From Tritrichomonas musculus (Eukaryota > Parabasalia > Tritrichomonadida > Tritrichomonadidae), in the NCBI GenBank assembly GCA_039105265.1, contig JAPFFF010000059.1:682001-746000 (forward strand): a stretch of DNA of 64,000 nucleotides, read 5' to 3'. A model generated the notes under the pieces. That model had not been told where the DNA came from, ran no database searches, and saw only the letters and a list, made by a program, of their open reading frames with translations. Below, piece by piece: positions 11,258 to 24,190 of the stretch (position 1 is its first letter; each line of letters begins with the position of its first letter). The position numbers and the translations under genes were made by a program.

Positions 11258-12800
11258 ATGGTTCAATTGCAATTGTAGTTTAATCTAATGGTTCAAATTG
11301 CAGTTGTAGCTGAATCTGATGGTTCAAATTGCAGTTGTAGTTTAATCTGATGGTTCAATTGCAGTTGTAGTTTAATCTGATGGTTCAACTGCAGTTGTAG
11401 TTTAATCTGATGGTTCAAATTGCAGTTGTAGTTTAATCTGATGATTCAAATTGCAGTTGTAGTTTAATCTGATGGTTCAAATTGCAGTTGCAGCTGAATC
11501 TGATGGTTCAATTGCAGTTGTAGTTTAATCTGATAGTTCAATTGCAGTTGTAGTTTAATCTGATGGTTCAATTGCAGTTGTAGTTTAATCTGATAGTTCA
11601 ATTGCAGTTGTAGTTTAATCTGATGGTTCAATTGCAGTTGTAGTTTAATCTGATGGTTCAATTGCAGTTGTAGTTTAATCTGATGGTTCAAATTGCAGTT
11701 GTAGTTTAATCTGATGATTCAAATTGCAGTTGTAGTTTAATCTGATGGTTCAATTGCAGTTGTAGTTTAATCTGATGATTCAACTGCAGTTGTAGTTTAA
11801 TCTGATGGTTCAAATTGCAGTTGTAGTTTAATCTGATGATTCAAATTGCAGTTGTAGTTTAATCTGATGGTTCAAATTGCAGTTGCAGCTGAATCTGATG
11901 GTTCAATTGCAGTTGTAGTTTAATCTGATAGTTCAATTGCAGTTGTAGTTTAATCTGATGGTTCAATTGCAGTTGTAGTTTAATCTAATGGTTCAATTTC
12001 AGTTGTAGCTTAATCTAATGGTTCAAATTGCAGTTGCAGCTGAATCTAATGGTTCAATTGAAGTTGTAGTTTAATCTGATGGTTCAATTGCAGTTGCAGC
12101 TGAATCTGATGGTTCAAATTGCAGTTGTAGCTGAATCTAATGGTTCAACTGCAGTTGTAGTTTAATCTGATGATTCAACTGCAGTTGTAGCTGAATCTGA
12201 TGGTTCAAATTGCAGTTGTAGTTTAATCTGATGGTTCAATTGCAGTTGCAGCTGAATCTGATGGTTCAAATTGCAGTTGTAGCTGAATCTAATGGTTCAA
12301 CTGCAGTTGTAGTTTAATCTGATGATTCAACTGCAGTTGTAGTTTAATCTGATGGTTCAAATTGCAGTTGTAGTTTAATCTGATGATTCAAATTGCAGTT
12401 GTAGTTTAATCTGATGGTTCAATTGCAGTTGTAGTTTAATCTGATGATTCAAATTGCAGTTGTAGTTTAATCTGATGGTTCAAATTGCAGTTGCAGCTGA
12501 ATCTGATGGTTCAATTGCAGTTGTAGTTTAATCTGATAGTTCAATTGCAGTTGTAGTTTAATCTGATGGTTCAATTGCAGTTGTAGTTTAATCTAATGGT
12601 TCAATTTCAGTTGTAGCTTAATCTAATGGTTCAAATTGCAGTTGCAGCTGAATCTAATGGTTCAATTGAAGTTGTAGTTTAATCTGATGGTTCAATTGCA
12701 GTTGCAGCTGAATCTGATGGTTCAAATTGCAGTTGTAGCTGAATCTAATGGTTCAACTGCAGTTGTAGTTTAATCTGATGATTCAACTGCAGTTGTAGTT
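9401..12800. repeat. Type A satellite domain
   Basis: AATTTCAG/TAGCTTAATC marker pairs near 9,565, 9,929, 11,055, 11,997 and 12,605, TGATAGTTC monomers, and a CAATTGCAATTG core at 11,264-11,275. Up to about 11,257 it is collinear with 40.98-42.87 kb (offset 31,583, then 31,613 after one extra monomer in the second copy). The long minus-frame runs at 10,614-10,811 and 11,464-11,691 are simply uninterrupted 30-bp monomers. Confidence 0.78.
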
Positions 12801-15500
12801 TAATCTGATGGTTCAATTGCAGTTGTAGTTTAATCTAATGGTTCAAATTGCAGTTGTAGCTGAATCTGATGGTTCAAATTGCAGTTGTAGTTTAATCTAA
12901 TGGTTCAAATTGCAGTTGTAGCTGAATCTGATGGTTCAAATTGCAGTTGTAGTTTAATCTGATGGTTCAATTGCAGTTGTAGTTTAATCTAATGGTTCAA
13001 ATTGCAGTTGCAGCTGAATCTAATGGTTCAATTCCAGTTGTAGTTTAATCTGATGGTTCAAATTGCAGTTGCAGCTGAATCTAATGGTTCAATTGCAGTT
13101 GTAGTTTAATCTGATGGTTCAATTGCAGTTGCAGCTGAATCTGATGGTTCAATTGCAGTTGTAGTTTAATCTGATGGTTCAATTGCAGTTGTAGCTGAAT
13201 CTGATGGTTCAATTGAAGTTGCAGCTGAATCTAATGGTTCAATTGCAGTTGTAGTTTAATCTGATGGTTCAAATTGCAGTTGTAGCTGAATCTGATGGTT
13301 CAAATTGCAGTTGTAGTTTAATCTGATAATTCAATTGCAGTTGTAGTTTAATCTGATGGTTCAATTGCAGTTGTAGTTTAATCTGATGGTTCAATTGCAG
13401 TTGTAGCTGAATCTGATGGTTCAATTGCAGTTGTAGTTTAATCTGATGGTTCAATTGAAGTTGCAGCTGAATCTAATGGTTCAATTGCAGTTGTAGTTTA
13501 ATCTGATGGTTCAAATTGCAGTTGTAGCTGAATCTGATGGTTCAAATTGCAGTTGTAGCTGAATCTGATGGTTCAAATTGCAGTTGTAGCTGAATCTGAT
13601 GGTTCAATTGCAGTTGTAGTTTAATCTGATGGTTCAAATTGCAGTTGTAGCTGAATCTGATGGTTCAAATTGCAGTTGTAGCTGAATCTGATGGTTCAAC
13701 TGCAGTTGTAGTTTAATCTAATGGTTCAATTGCAGTTGCAGCTGAATCTGATGGTTCAATTGCAGTTGTAGTTTAATCTGATGGTTCAATTGCAGTTGTA
13801 GTTTAATCTGATGGTTCAAATTGCAGTTGTAGCTGAATCTGATGGTTCAAATTGCAGTTGTAGCTGAATCTAATGGTTCAACTGCAGTTGTAGCTGAATC
13901 TGATGGTTCAACTGCAGTTGTAGTTTAATCTAATGGTTCAAATTGCAGTTGCAGCTGAATCTGATGGTTCAATTGCAGTTGTAGTTTAATCTGATGGTTC
14001 AATTGCAGTTGTAGTTTAATCTGATGGTTCAATTGCAGTTGTAGTTTAATCTGATGGTTCAAATTGCAGTTGTAGTTTAATCTGATGGTTCAAATTGCAG
14101 TTGTAGCTGAATCTGATGGTTCAACTGCAGTTGTAGTTTAATCTGATGGTTCAATTGCAGTTGTAGTTTAATCTAATGGTTCAAATTGCAGTTACAGCTG
14201 AATCTAATGGTTCAATTCCAGTTGTAGTTTAATCTGATGGTTCAAATTGCAGTTGCAGCTGAATCTAATGGTTCAATTGCAGTTGTAGTTTAATCTGATG
14301 GTTCAATTGCAGTTGCAGCTGAATCTGATGGTTCAATTGCAGTTGTAGTTTAATCTGATGGTTCAATTGCAGTTGTAGCTGAATCTGATGGTTCAATTGA
14401 AGTTGCAGCTGAATCTAATGGTTCAATTGCAGTTGTAGTTTAATCTGATGGTTCAAATTGCAGTTGTAGCTGAATCTGATGGTTCAAATTGCAGTTGTAG
14501 TTTAATCTGATAATTCAATTGCAGTTGTAGTTTAATCTGATGGTTCAATTGCAGTTGTAGTTTAATCTAATGGTTCAAATTGCAGTTGTAGCTGAATCTA
14601 ATGGTTCAATTGCAGTTGTAGTTTAATCTGATGGTTCAAATTGCAGTTGCAGCTGAATCTAATGGTTCAATTGCAGTTGTAGTTTAATCTGATGGTTCAA
14701 TTGCAGTTGCAGCTGAATCTGATGGTTCAATTGCAGTTGTAGTTTAATCTGATGGTTCAATTGCAGTTGTAGTTTAATCTGATGGTTCAATTGAAGTTGC
14801 AGCTGAATCTGATGGTTCAATTGCAGTTGTAGTTTAATCTGATGGTTCAAATTGCAGTTGTAGCTGAATCTGATGGTTCAAATTGCAGTTGTAGTTTAAT
14901 CTGATAATTCAATTGCAGTTGTAGTTTAATCTGATGGTTCAATTGCAGTTGTAGTTTAATCTGATGGTTCAATTGCAGTTGTAGCTGAATCTGATGGTTC
15001 AAATTGCAGTTGTAGTTTAATCTGATGGTTCAATTGCAGTTGTAGCTGAATCTGATGGTTCAATTGCAGTTGTAGTTTAATCTGATGGTTCAATTGAAGT
15101 TGCAGCTGAATCTAATGGTTCAATTGCAGTTGTAGTTTAATCTGATGGTTCAAATTGCAGTTGTAGCTGAATCTGATGGTTCAAATTGCAGTTGTAGCTG
15201 AATCTGATGGTTCAAATTGCAGTTGTAGCTGAATCTGATGGTTCAACTGCAGTTGTAGTTTAATCTGATGGTTCAATTGCAGTTGTAGTTTAATCTGATG
15301 GTTCAAATTGCAGTTGTAGCTGAATCTGATAATTCAATTGCAGTTGTAGTTTAATCTGATGGTTCAATTGCAGTTGTAGCTGAATCTGATGGTTCAATTG
15401 CAGTTGTAGTTTAATCTGATGGTTCAAATTGCAGTTGTAGCTGAATCTGATGGTTCAATTGCAGTTGTAGTTTAATCTGATGGTTCAATTGCAGTTGTAG
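12801..15500. repeat. Type B satellite domain
   Basis: TTCCAG markers at 13,032 and 14,216, with TGATAATTC near 13,324, 14,510 and 14,904. The first part matches 7.5-8.5 kb (offset 5,198). The second part, about 13,371-15,198, matches 47,992-49,819 (offset 34,621). The domain is therefore a mosaic of two separately duplicated pieces. Confidence 0.78.
13371..15198. repeat. 1.83-kb block also present at 47,992-49,819
   Basis: TTCCAG 14,216 pairs with 48,837 and the six-monomer run 14,659 with 49,280, both at +34,621. The match ends at 15,199 / 49,820, exactly where the 6,997-bp unit begins in the second locus. Confidence 0.84.
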
Positions 15501-16560
15501 TTTAATCTGATGATTCAAATTGCAGTTGTAGTTTAATCTGATGGTTCAAATTGCAGTTGCAGCTGAATCTGATGGTTCAATTGCAGTTGTAGTTTAATCT
15601 GATAGTTCAATTGCAGTTGTAGTTTAATCTGATGGTTCAATTGCAGTTGTAGTTTAATCTAATGGTTCAATTTCAGTTGTAGCTTAATCTAATGGTTCAA
15701 ATTGCAGTTGCAGCTGAATCTAATGGTTCAATTGAAGTTGTAGTTTAATCTGATGGTTCAATTGCAGTTGCAGCTGAATCTGATGGTTCAAATTGCAGTT
15801 GTAGCTGAATCTAATGGTTCAACTGCAGTTGTAGTTTAATCTGATGATTCAACTGCAGTTGTAGTTTAATCTGATGGTTCAATTGCAGTTGTAGTTTAAT
15901 CTAATGGTTCAATTTCAGTTGTAGCTTAATCTAATGGTTCAAATTGCAGTTGCAGCTGAATCTAATGGTTCAATTGAAGTTGTAGTTTAATCTGATGGTT
16001 CAATTGCAGTTGCAGCTGAATCTGATGGTTCAATTGCAGTTGTAGTTTAATCTGATAGTTCAATTGCAGTTGTAGTTTAATCTGATGGTTCAATTGCAGT
16101 TGTAGTTTAATCTAATGGTTCAATTTCAGTTGTAGCTTAATCTAATGGTTCAAATTGCAGTTGCAGCTGAATCTAATGGTTCAATTGAAGTTGTAGTTTA
16201 ATCTGATGGTTCAATTGCAGTTGCAGCTGAATCTGATGGTTCAAATTGCAGTTGTAGCTGAATCTAATGGTTCAACTGCAGTTGTAGTTTAATCTGATGA
16301 TTCAACTGCAGTTGTAGCTGAATCTGATGGTTCAAATTGCAGTTGTAGTTTAATCTGATGGTTCAATTGCAGTTGCAGCTGAATCTGATGGTTCAAATTG
16401 CAGTTATAGCTGAATCTAATGGTTCAACTGCAGTTGTAGTTTAATCTGATGATTCAACTGCAGTTGTAGTTTAATCTGATGATTCAAATTGCAGTTGTAG
16501 TTTAATCTGATGATTCAAATTGCAGTTGTAGTTTAATCTGATGGTTCAATTTGCAGTTGT
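15501..16560. repeat. Short type A satellite domain
   Basis: Three AATTTCAG/TAGCTTAATC marker pairs stand close together near 15,669, 15,912 and 16,112, with spacings of about 242 and 200 bp. This is denser than elsewhere and suggests small duplications inside the domain. It ends with TGATGATTC monomers and one TTCAATTTGCAG 31-bp monomer near 16,547. Confidence 0.72.
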
Positions 16561-17048
16561 AGTTTAATCTGATGGTTCAATTGCAGTTGTAGCTGAATCT
16601 GATGGTTCAAATTGCAGTTGTAGTTTAATCTGATGGTTCAATTGCAGTTGTAGTTTAATCTGATGGTTCAATTGCAGTTGCAGCTGAATCTGATGGTTCA
16701 AATTGCAGTTACAGCTGAATCTAATGGTTCAATTGAAGTTGTAGTTTAATCTAATGGTTCAAATTGCAGTTGTAGTTTAATCTGATGGTTCAAATTGCAG
16801 TTGTAGCTGAATCTGATGGTTCAAATTGCAGTTGTAGCTGAATCTAATGGTTCAACTGCAGTTGTAGTTTAATCTGATGGTTCAATTGCAGTTGTAGCTG
16901 AATCTGATGGTTCAAATTGCAGTTGTAGTTTAATCTAATGGTTCAAATTGCAGTTGTAGCTGAATCTGATGGTTCAAATTGCAGTTGTAGTTTAATCTGA
17001 TGGTTCAATTGCAGTTGTAGTTTAATCTGATGGTTCAATTGCAGTTGT

Positions 17049-18113
17049 AGCTGAATCTAATGGTTCAATTCCAGTTGTAGTTTAATCTGATGGTTCAAAT
17101 TGCAGTTGCAGCTGAATCTAATGGTTCAATTGCAGTTGTAGTTTAATCTGATGGTTCAATTGCAGTTGCAGCTGAATCTGATGGTTCAATTGCAGTTGTA
17201 GTTTAATCTGATGGTTCAATTGCAGTTGTAGTTTAATCTGATGGTTCAATTGCAGTTGTAGTTTAATCTGATGGTTCAATTGCAGTTGTAGCTGAATCTG
17301 ATGGTTCAATTGAAGTTGCAGCTGAATCTAATGGTTCAATTGCAGTTGTAGTTTAATCTGATGGTTCAAATTGCAGTTGTAGCTGAATCTGATGGTTCAA
17401 ATTGCAGTTGTAGTTTAATCTGATAATTCAATTGCAGTTGTAGTTTAATCTGATGGTTCAATTGCAGTTGTAGTTTAATCTGATGGTTCAAATTGCAGTT
17501 GTAGCTGAATCTAATGGTTCAACTGCAGTTGTAGTTTAATCTGATGGTTCAAATTGCAGTTGTAGCTGAATCTGATGGTTCAAATTGCAGTTGTAGCTGA
17601 ATCTGATGGTTCAAATTGCAGTTGTAGCTGAATCTGATGGTTCAATTGCAGTTGTAGTTTAATCTGATGGTTCAAATTGCAGTTGTAGCTGAATCTGATG
17701 GTTCAAATTGCAGTTGTAGCTGAATCTGATGGTTCAACTGCAGTTGTAGTTTAATCTAATGGTTCAAATTGCAGTTGCAGCTGAATCTGATGGTTCAATT
17801 GAAGTTGTAGTTTAATCTGATGGTTCAATTGCAGTTGTAGTTTAATCTAATGGTTCAATTGCAGTTGTAGTTTAATCTGATGGTTCAAATTGCAGTTGCA
17901 GCTGAATCTAATGGTTCAAATTGCAGTTGTAGCTGAATCTGATGGTTCAAATTGCAGTTGTAGCTGAATCTAATGGTTCAACTGCAGTTGTAGCTGAATC
18001 TGATGGTTCAACTGCAGTTGTAGTTTAATCTAATGGTTCAAATTGCAGTTGCAGCTGAATCTGATGGTTCAATTGCAGTTGTAGTTTAATCTGATGGTTC
18101 AAATTGCAGTTGC
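17049..18113. repeat. 1,065-bp tandem unit, copy 1
   Basis: TTCCAG 17,069 and the six-monomer run at 17,118 recur at +1,065 (18,134 and 18,183). This copy has two extra monomers (about 61 bp) near 17,840-17,920 that the second copy lacks. Confidence 0.82.
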
Positions 18114-19115
18114 AGCTGAATCTAATGGTTCAATTCCAGTTGTAGTTTAATCTGATGGTTCAAATTGCAGTTGCAGCTGAATCTAATGGTTCAATTGCAG
18201 TTGTAGTTTAATCTGATGGTTCAATTGCAGTTGCAGCTGAATCTGATGGTTCAATTGCAGTTGTAGTTTAATCTGATGGTTCAATTGCAGTTGTAGTTTA
18301 ATCTGATGGTTCAATTGCAGTTGTAGTTTAATCTGATGGTTCAATTGCAGTTGTAGCTGAATCTGATGGTTCAATTGAAGTTGCAGCTGAATCTAATGGT
18401 TCAATTGCAGTTGTAGTTTAATCTGATGGTTCAAATTGCAGTTGTAGCTGAATCTGATGGTTCAAATTGCAGTTGTAGTTTAATCTGATAATTCAATTGC
18501 AGTTGTAGTTTAATCTGATGGTTCAATTGCAGTTGTAGTTTAATCTGATGGTTCAAATTGCAGTTGTAGCTGAATCTAATGGTTCAACTGCAGTTGTAGT
18601 TTAATCTGATGGTTCAAATTGCAGTTGTAGCTGAATCTGATGGTTCAAATTGCAGTTGTAGCTGAATCTGATGGTTCAAATTGCAGTTGTAGCTGAATCT
18701 GATGGTTCAATTGCAGTTGTAGTTTAATCTGATGGTTCAAATTGCAGTTGTAGCTGAATCTGATGGTTCAAATTGCAGTTGTAGCTGAATCTGATGGTTC
18801 AACTGCAGTTGTAGTTTAATCTAATGGTTCAAATTGCAGTTGCAGCTGAATCTGATGGTTCAATTGAAGTTGTAGTTTAATCTGATGGTTCAATTGCAGT
18901 TGTAGTTTAATCTGATGGTTCAAATTGCAGTTGTAGCTGAATCTGATGGTTCAAATTGCAGTTGTAGCTGAATCTAATGGTTCAACTGCAGTTGTAGCTG
19001 AATCTGATGGTTCAACTGCAGTTGTAGTTTAATCTAATGGTTCAAATTGCAGTTGCAGCTGAATCTGATGGTTCAATTGCAGTTGTAGTTTAATCTGATG
19101 GTTCAATTGCAGTTG
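18114..19115. repeat. 1,065-bp tandem unit, copy 2 (two monomers shorter)
   Basis: Second copy of 17,049-18,113. It is collinear until about 18,900, then two monomers shorter, ending at the AACTGCAG/TAGCTGAATC monomers near 19,010 and the following type B monomers. Confidence 0.75.
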
Positions 19116-19562
19116 TAGTTTAATCTGATGGTTCAATTGCAGTTGTAGTTTAATCTGATGGTTCAAATTGCAGTTGTAGCTGAATCTGATGGTTCAAATT
19201 GCAGTTGTAGCTGAATCTGATGGTTCAACTGCAGTTGTAGTTTAATCTGATGGTTCAATTGCAGTTGTAGTTTAATCTGATGGTTCAAATTGCAGTTGTA
19301 GCTGAATCTGATAATTCAATTGCAGTTGTAGTTTAATCTGATGGTTCAATTGCAGTTGCAGCTGAATCTAATGGTTCAATTGCAGTTGTAGTTTAATCTG
19401 ATGGTTCAAATTGCAGTTGTAGCTGAATCTGATGGTTCAAATTGCAGTTGTAGTTTAATCTGATAATTCAATTGCAGTTGTAGTTTAATCTGATGGTTCA
19501 ATTGCAGTTGTAGTTTAATCTAATGGTTCAAATTGCAGTTACAGCTGAATCTAATGGTTCAA

Positions 19563-21017
19563 TTCCAGTTGTAGTTTAATCTGATGGTTCAAATTGCAGT
19601 TGCAGCTGAATCTAATGGTTCAATTGCAGTTGTAGTTTAATCTGATGGTTCAATTGCAGTTGCAGCTGAATCTGATGGTTCAATTGCAGTTGTAGTTTAA
19701 TCTGATGGTTCAATTGCAGTTGTAGCTGAATCTGATGGTTCAATTGAAGTTGCAGCTGAATCTAATGGTTCAATTGCAGTTGTAGTTTAATCTGATGGTT
19801 CAAATTGCAGTTGTAGCTGAATCTGATGGTTCAAATTGCAGTTGTAGTTTAATCTGATAATTCAATTGCAGTTGTAGTTTAATCTGATGGTTCAATTGCA
19901 GTTGTAGTTTAATCTAATGGTTCAAATTGCAGTTGTAGCTGAATCTAATGGTTCAACTGCAGTTGTAGTTTAATCTGATGGTTCAATTGCAGTTGTAGTT
20001 TAATCTAATGGTTCAAATTGCAGTTACAGCTGAATCTAATGGTTCAATTCCAGTTGTAGTTTAATCTGATGGTTCAAATTGCAGTTGCAGCTGAATCTAA
20101 TGGTTCAACTGCAGTTGTAGTTTAATCTGATGGTTCAATTGCAGTTGTAGTTTAATCTAATGGTTCAAATTGCAGTTGCAGCTGAATCTAATGGTTCAAT
20201 TGCAGTTGTAGTTTAATCTGATGGTTCAATTGCAGTTGCAGCTGAATCTGATGGTTCAATTGCAGTTGTAGTTTAATCTGATGGTTCAATTGCAGTTGTA
20301 GCTGAATCTGATGGTTCAATTGAAGTTGCAGCTGAATCTAATGGTTCAATTGCAGTTGTAGTTTAATCTGATGGTTCAAATTGCAGTTGTAGCTGAATCT
20401 GATGGTTCAAATTGCAGTTGTAGTTTAATCTGATAATTCAATTGCAGTTGTAGTTTAATCTGATGGTTCAATTGCAGTTGTAGTTTAATCTAATGGTTCA
20501 AATTGCAGTTGTAGCTGAATCTAATGGTTCAATTCCAGTTGTAGTTTAATCTGATGGTTCAAATTGCAGTTGCAGCTGAATCTAATGGTTCAATTGCAGT
20601 TGTAGTTTAATCTGATGGTTCAATTGCAGTTGCAGCTGAATCTGATGGTTCAACTGCAGTTGTAGTTTAATCTGATGATTCAAATTGCAGTTGTAGTTTA
20701 ATCTGATGGTTCAATTGCAGTTGCAGCTGAATCTGATGGTTCAAATTGCAGTTTTAGCTGAATCTAATGGTTCAACTGCAGTTGTAGTTTAATCTGATGA
20801 TTCAACTGCAGTTGTAGTTTAATCTGATGGTTCAAATTGCAGTTGTAGTTTAATCTGATGATTCAAATTGCAGTTGTAGTTTAATCTGATGGTTCAAATT
20901 GCAGTTGCAGCTGAATCTGATGGTTCAATTGCAGTTGTAGTTTAATCTGATAGTTCAATTGCAGTTGTAGTTTAATCTGATGGTTCAATTGCAGTTGTAG
21001 TTTAATCTAATGGTTCA
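19563..21017. repeat. 485-bp spacing set, second locus
   Basis: TTCCAG at 19,563, 20,048 and 20,533, then AATTTCAG near 21,018. It is a copy of the 356 set at offset 19,207. Confidence 0.72.
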
Positions 21018-21145
21018 ATTTCAGTTGTAGCTTAATCTAATGGTTCAAATTGCAGTTGCAGCTGAATCTAATGGTTCAATTGAAGTTGTAGTTTAATCTG
21101 ATGGTTCAATTGCAGTTGCAGCTGAATCTGATGGTTCAAATTGCA
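20661..21145. repeat. Short type A satellite domain
   Basis: Counterpart of 1,456-1,935, shifted by 19,207 bp: TGATGATTC near 20,675, the TTTTAGCTG variant near 20,753, TGATAGTTC near 20,948, and the AATTTCAG/TAGCTTAATC pair near 21,018. It is recopied at 25,400-25,885 as part of the 4,739-bp tandem repeat. Confidence 0.75.
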
Positions 21146-22090
21146 GTTGTAGTTTAATCTGATAATTCAATTGCAGTTGTAGTTTAATCTGATGGTTCAA
21201 TTGCAGTTGTAGTTTAATCTGATGGTTCAATTGCAGTTGTAGCTGAATCTGATGGTTCAAATTGCAGTTGTAGCTGAATCTGATGGTTCAAATTGCAGTT
21301 GTAGTTTAATCTGATAATTCAATTGCAGTTGTAGTTTAATCTGATGGTTCAATTGCAGTTGTAGTTTAATCTAATGGTTCAAATTGCAGTTGTAGCTGAA
21401 TCTAATGGTTCAATTGCAGTTGTAGTTTAATCTGATGGTTCAAATTGCAGTTGCAGCTGAATCTAATGGTTCAATTGCAGTTGTAGTTTAATCTGATGGT
21501 TCAATTGCAGTTGCAGCTGAATCTGATGGTTCAATTGCAGTTGTAGTTTAATCTGATGGTTCAATTGCAGTTGTAGTTTAATCTGATGGTTCAATTGAAG
21601 TTGCAGCTGAATCTGATGGTTCAATTGCAGTTGTAGTTTAATCTGATGGTTCAAATTGCAGTTGTAGCTGAATCTGATGGTTCAAATTGCAGTTGTAGTT
21701 TAATCTGATAATTCAATTGCAGTTGTAGTTTAATCTGATGGTTCAATTGCAGTTGTAGTTTAATCTGATGGTTCAATTGCAGTTGTAGCTGAATCTGATG
21801 GTTCAAATTGCAGTTGTAGTTTAATCTGATGGTTCAATTGCAGTTGTAGCTGAATCTGATGGTTCAATTGCAGTTGTAGTTTAATCTGATGGTTCAATTG
21901 CAGTTGTAGCTGAATCTGATGGTTCAAATTGCAGTTGTAGCTGAATCTGATGGTTCAACTGCAGTTGTAGTTTAATCTAATGGTTCAAATTGCAGTTGCA
22001 GCTGAATCTGATGGTTCAATTGCAGTTGTAGCTGAATCTGATGGTTCAATTGCAGTTGTAGTTTAATCTGATGGTTCAACTGCAGTTGTA
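21146..22090. repeat. Type B satellite domain
   Basis: TGATAATTC near 21,160, 21,312 and 21,707, and GAAGTTGCAGC near 21,597. It holds the same six-monomer 30-bp run as 2,256-2,447, here at 21,463-21,654. It is the counterpart of 1,936-2,885. Confidence 0.75.
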
Positions 22091-24190
22091 GTTTAATCTG
22101 ATGATTCAACTGCAGTTGTAGTTTAATCTGATGGTTCAAATTGCAGTTGTAGTTTAATCTGATGATTCAAATTGCAGTTGTAGTTTAATCTGATGGTTCA
22201 AATTGCAGTTGCAGCTGAATCTGATGGTTCAATTGCAGTTGTAGTTTAATCTGATAGTTCAATTGCAGTTGCAGCTGAATCTGATGGTTCAATTGCAGTT
22301 GTAGTTTAATCTAATGGTTCAATTTCAGTTGTAGCTTAATCTAATGGTTCAAATTGCAGTTGCAGCTGAATCTAATGGTTCAATTGAAGTTGTAGTTTAA
22401 TCTGATGGTTCAATTGCAGTTGCAGCTGAATCTGATGGTTCAAATTGCAGTTGTAGCTGAATCTAATGGTTCAACTGCAGTTGTAGTTTAATCTGATGAT
22501 TCAACTGCAGTTGTAGCTGAATCTGATGGTTCAATTGCAATTGTAGTTTAATCTAATGGTTCAAATTGCAGTTGTAGCTGAATCTGATGGTTCAAATTGC
22601 AGTTGTAGTTTAATCTGATGGTTCAATTGCAGTTGTAGTTTAATCTGATGGTTCAACTGCAGTTGTAGTTTAATCTGATGGTTCAAATTGCAGTTGTAGT
22701 TTAATCTGATGATTCAACTGCAGTTGTAGTTTAATCTGATGGTTCAAATTGCAGTTGTAGCTGAATCTGATGGTTCAAATTGCAGTTGTAGTTTAATCTG
22801 ATGGTTCAATTGCAGTTGCAGCTGAATCTGATGGTTCAAATTGCAGTTGTAGCTGAATCTAATGGTTCAACTGCAGTTGTAGTTTAATCTGATGATTCAA
22901 CTGCAGTTGTAGTTTAATCTGATGATTCAAATTGCAGTTGTAGTTTAATCTGATGATTCAAATTGCAGTTGCAGCTGAATCTGATGGTTCAAATTGCAGT
23001 TACAGCTGAATCTAATGGTTCAAATTGCAGTTGTAGCTGAATCTGATGGTTCAAATTGCAGTTGTAGTTTAATCTGATGGTTCAATTGCAGTTGTAGTTT
23101 AATCTGATGGTTCAAATTGCAGTTGTAGTTTAATCTGATGATTCAAATTGCAGTTGTAGTTTAATCTGATGGTTCAATTGCAGTTGTAGTTTAATCTGAT
23201 GGTTCAACTGCAGTTGTAGTTTAATCTGATGGTTCAAATTGCAGTTTTAGCTGAATCTAATGGTTCAACTGCAGTTGTAGTTTAATCTGATGATTCAACT
23301 GCAGTTGTAGTTTAATCTGATGGTTCAAATTGCAGTTGTAGTTTAATCTGATGATTCAAATTGCAGTTGTAGTTTAATCTGATGGTTCAAATTGCAGTTG
23401 CAGCTGAATCTGATGGTTCAATTGCAGTTGTAGTTTAATCTGATAGTTCAATTGCAGTTGTAGTTTAATCTGATGGTTCAATTGCAGTTGTAGTTTAATC
23501 TGATGGTTCAATTGCAGTTGTAGTTTAATCTGATGGTTCAATTGCAGTTGTAGTTTAATCTGATGGTTCAAATTGCAGTTGTAGTTTAATCTGATGATTC
23601 AAATTGCAGTTGTAGTTTAATCTGATGGTTCAATTGCAGTTGTAGTTTAATCTGATGATTCAACTGCAGTTGTAGTTTAATCTGATGGTTCAAATTGCAG
23701 TTTTAGCTGAATCTAATGGTTCAACTGCAGTTGTAGTTTAATCTGATGATTCAACTGCAGTTGTAGTTTAATCTGATGGTTCAAATTGCAGTTGTAGTTT
23801 AATCTGATGATTCAAATTGCAGTTGTAGTTTAATCTGATGGTTCAAATTGCAGTTGCAGCTGAATCTGATGGTTCAATTGCAGTTGTAGTTTAATCTGAT
23901 AGTTCAATTGCAGTTGTAGTTTAATCTGATGGTTCAATTGCAGTTGTAGTTTAATCTAATGGTTCAATTTCAGTTGTAGCTTAATCTAATGGTTCAAATT
24001 GCAGTTGCAGCTGAATCTAATGGTTCAATTGAAGTTGTAGTTTAATCTGATGGTTCAATTGCAGTTGCAGCTGAATCTGATGGTTCAAATTGCAGTTGTA
24101 GCTGAATCTAATGGTTCAACTGCAGTTGTAGTTTAATCTGATGATTCAACTGCAGTTGTAGTTTAATCTGATGGTTCAAATTGCAGTTGT
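22091..24190. repeat. Type A satellite domain
   Basis: Counterpart of 2,886-4,971. AATTTCAG marker pairs lie near 22,323 and 23,968, with a CAATTGCAATTG core at 22,532-22,543. Near 22,270 a CAGCTGAATC monomer stands where 3,065 has TAGTTTAATC, showing that single-monomer replacement or point change followed the copying. The domain ends at the junction of the 4,739-bp tandem repeat, about 24,178. Confidence 0.75.

Larger units (their letters stand above)
16561..20660. repeat. Longest type B satellite domain
   Basis: About 4.1 kb with no AATTTCAG marker and almost no TGATGATTC. TTCCAG markers lie at 17,069, 18,134, 19,563, 20,048 and 20,533. The interval 17,069 to 18,134 is a 1,065-bp tandem period and the last three are spaced 485 bp. 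The left boundary is gradual: a few mixed monomers lie between 16,560 and 17,040. Confidence 0.75.
19440..24178. repeat. 4,739-bp tandem unit, copy 1
   Basis: Markers recur at +4,739: TTCCAG 19,563/20,048/20,533 to 24,302/24,787/25,272, and the runs at 21,463 and 23,374 to 26,202 and 28,113. The left edge is where 19,381-19,440 stops matching 24,120-24,179. The unit starts just before a TGATAATTC monomer. Confidence 0.9.
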
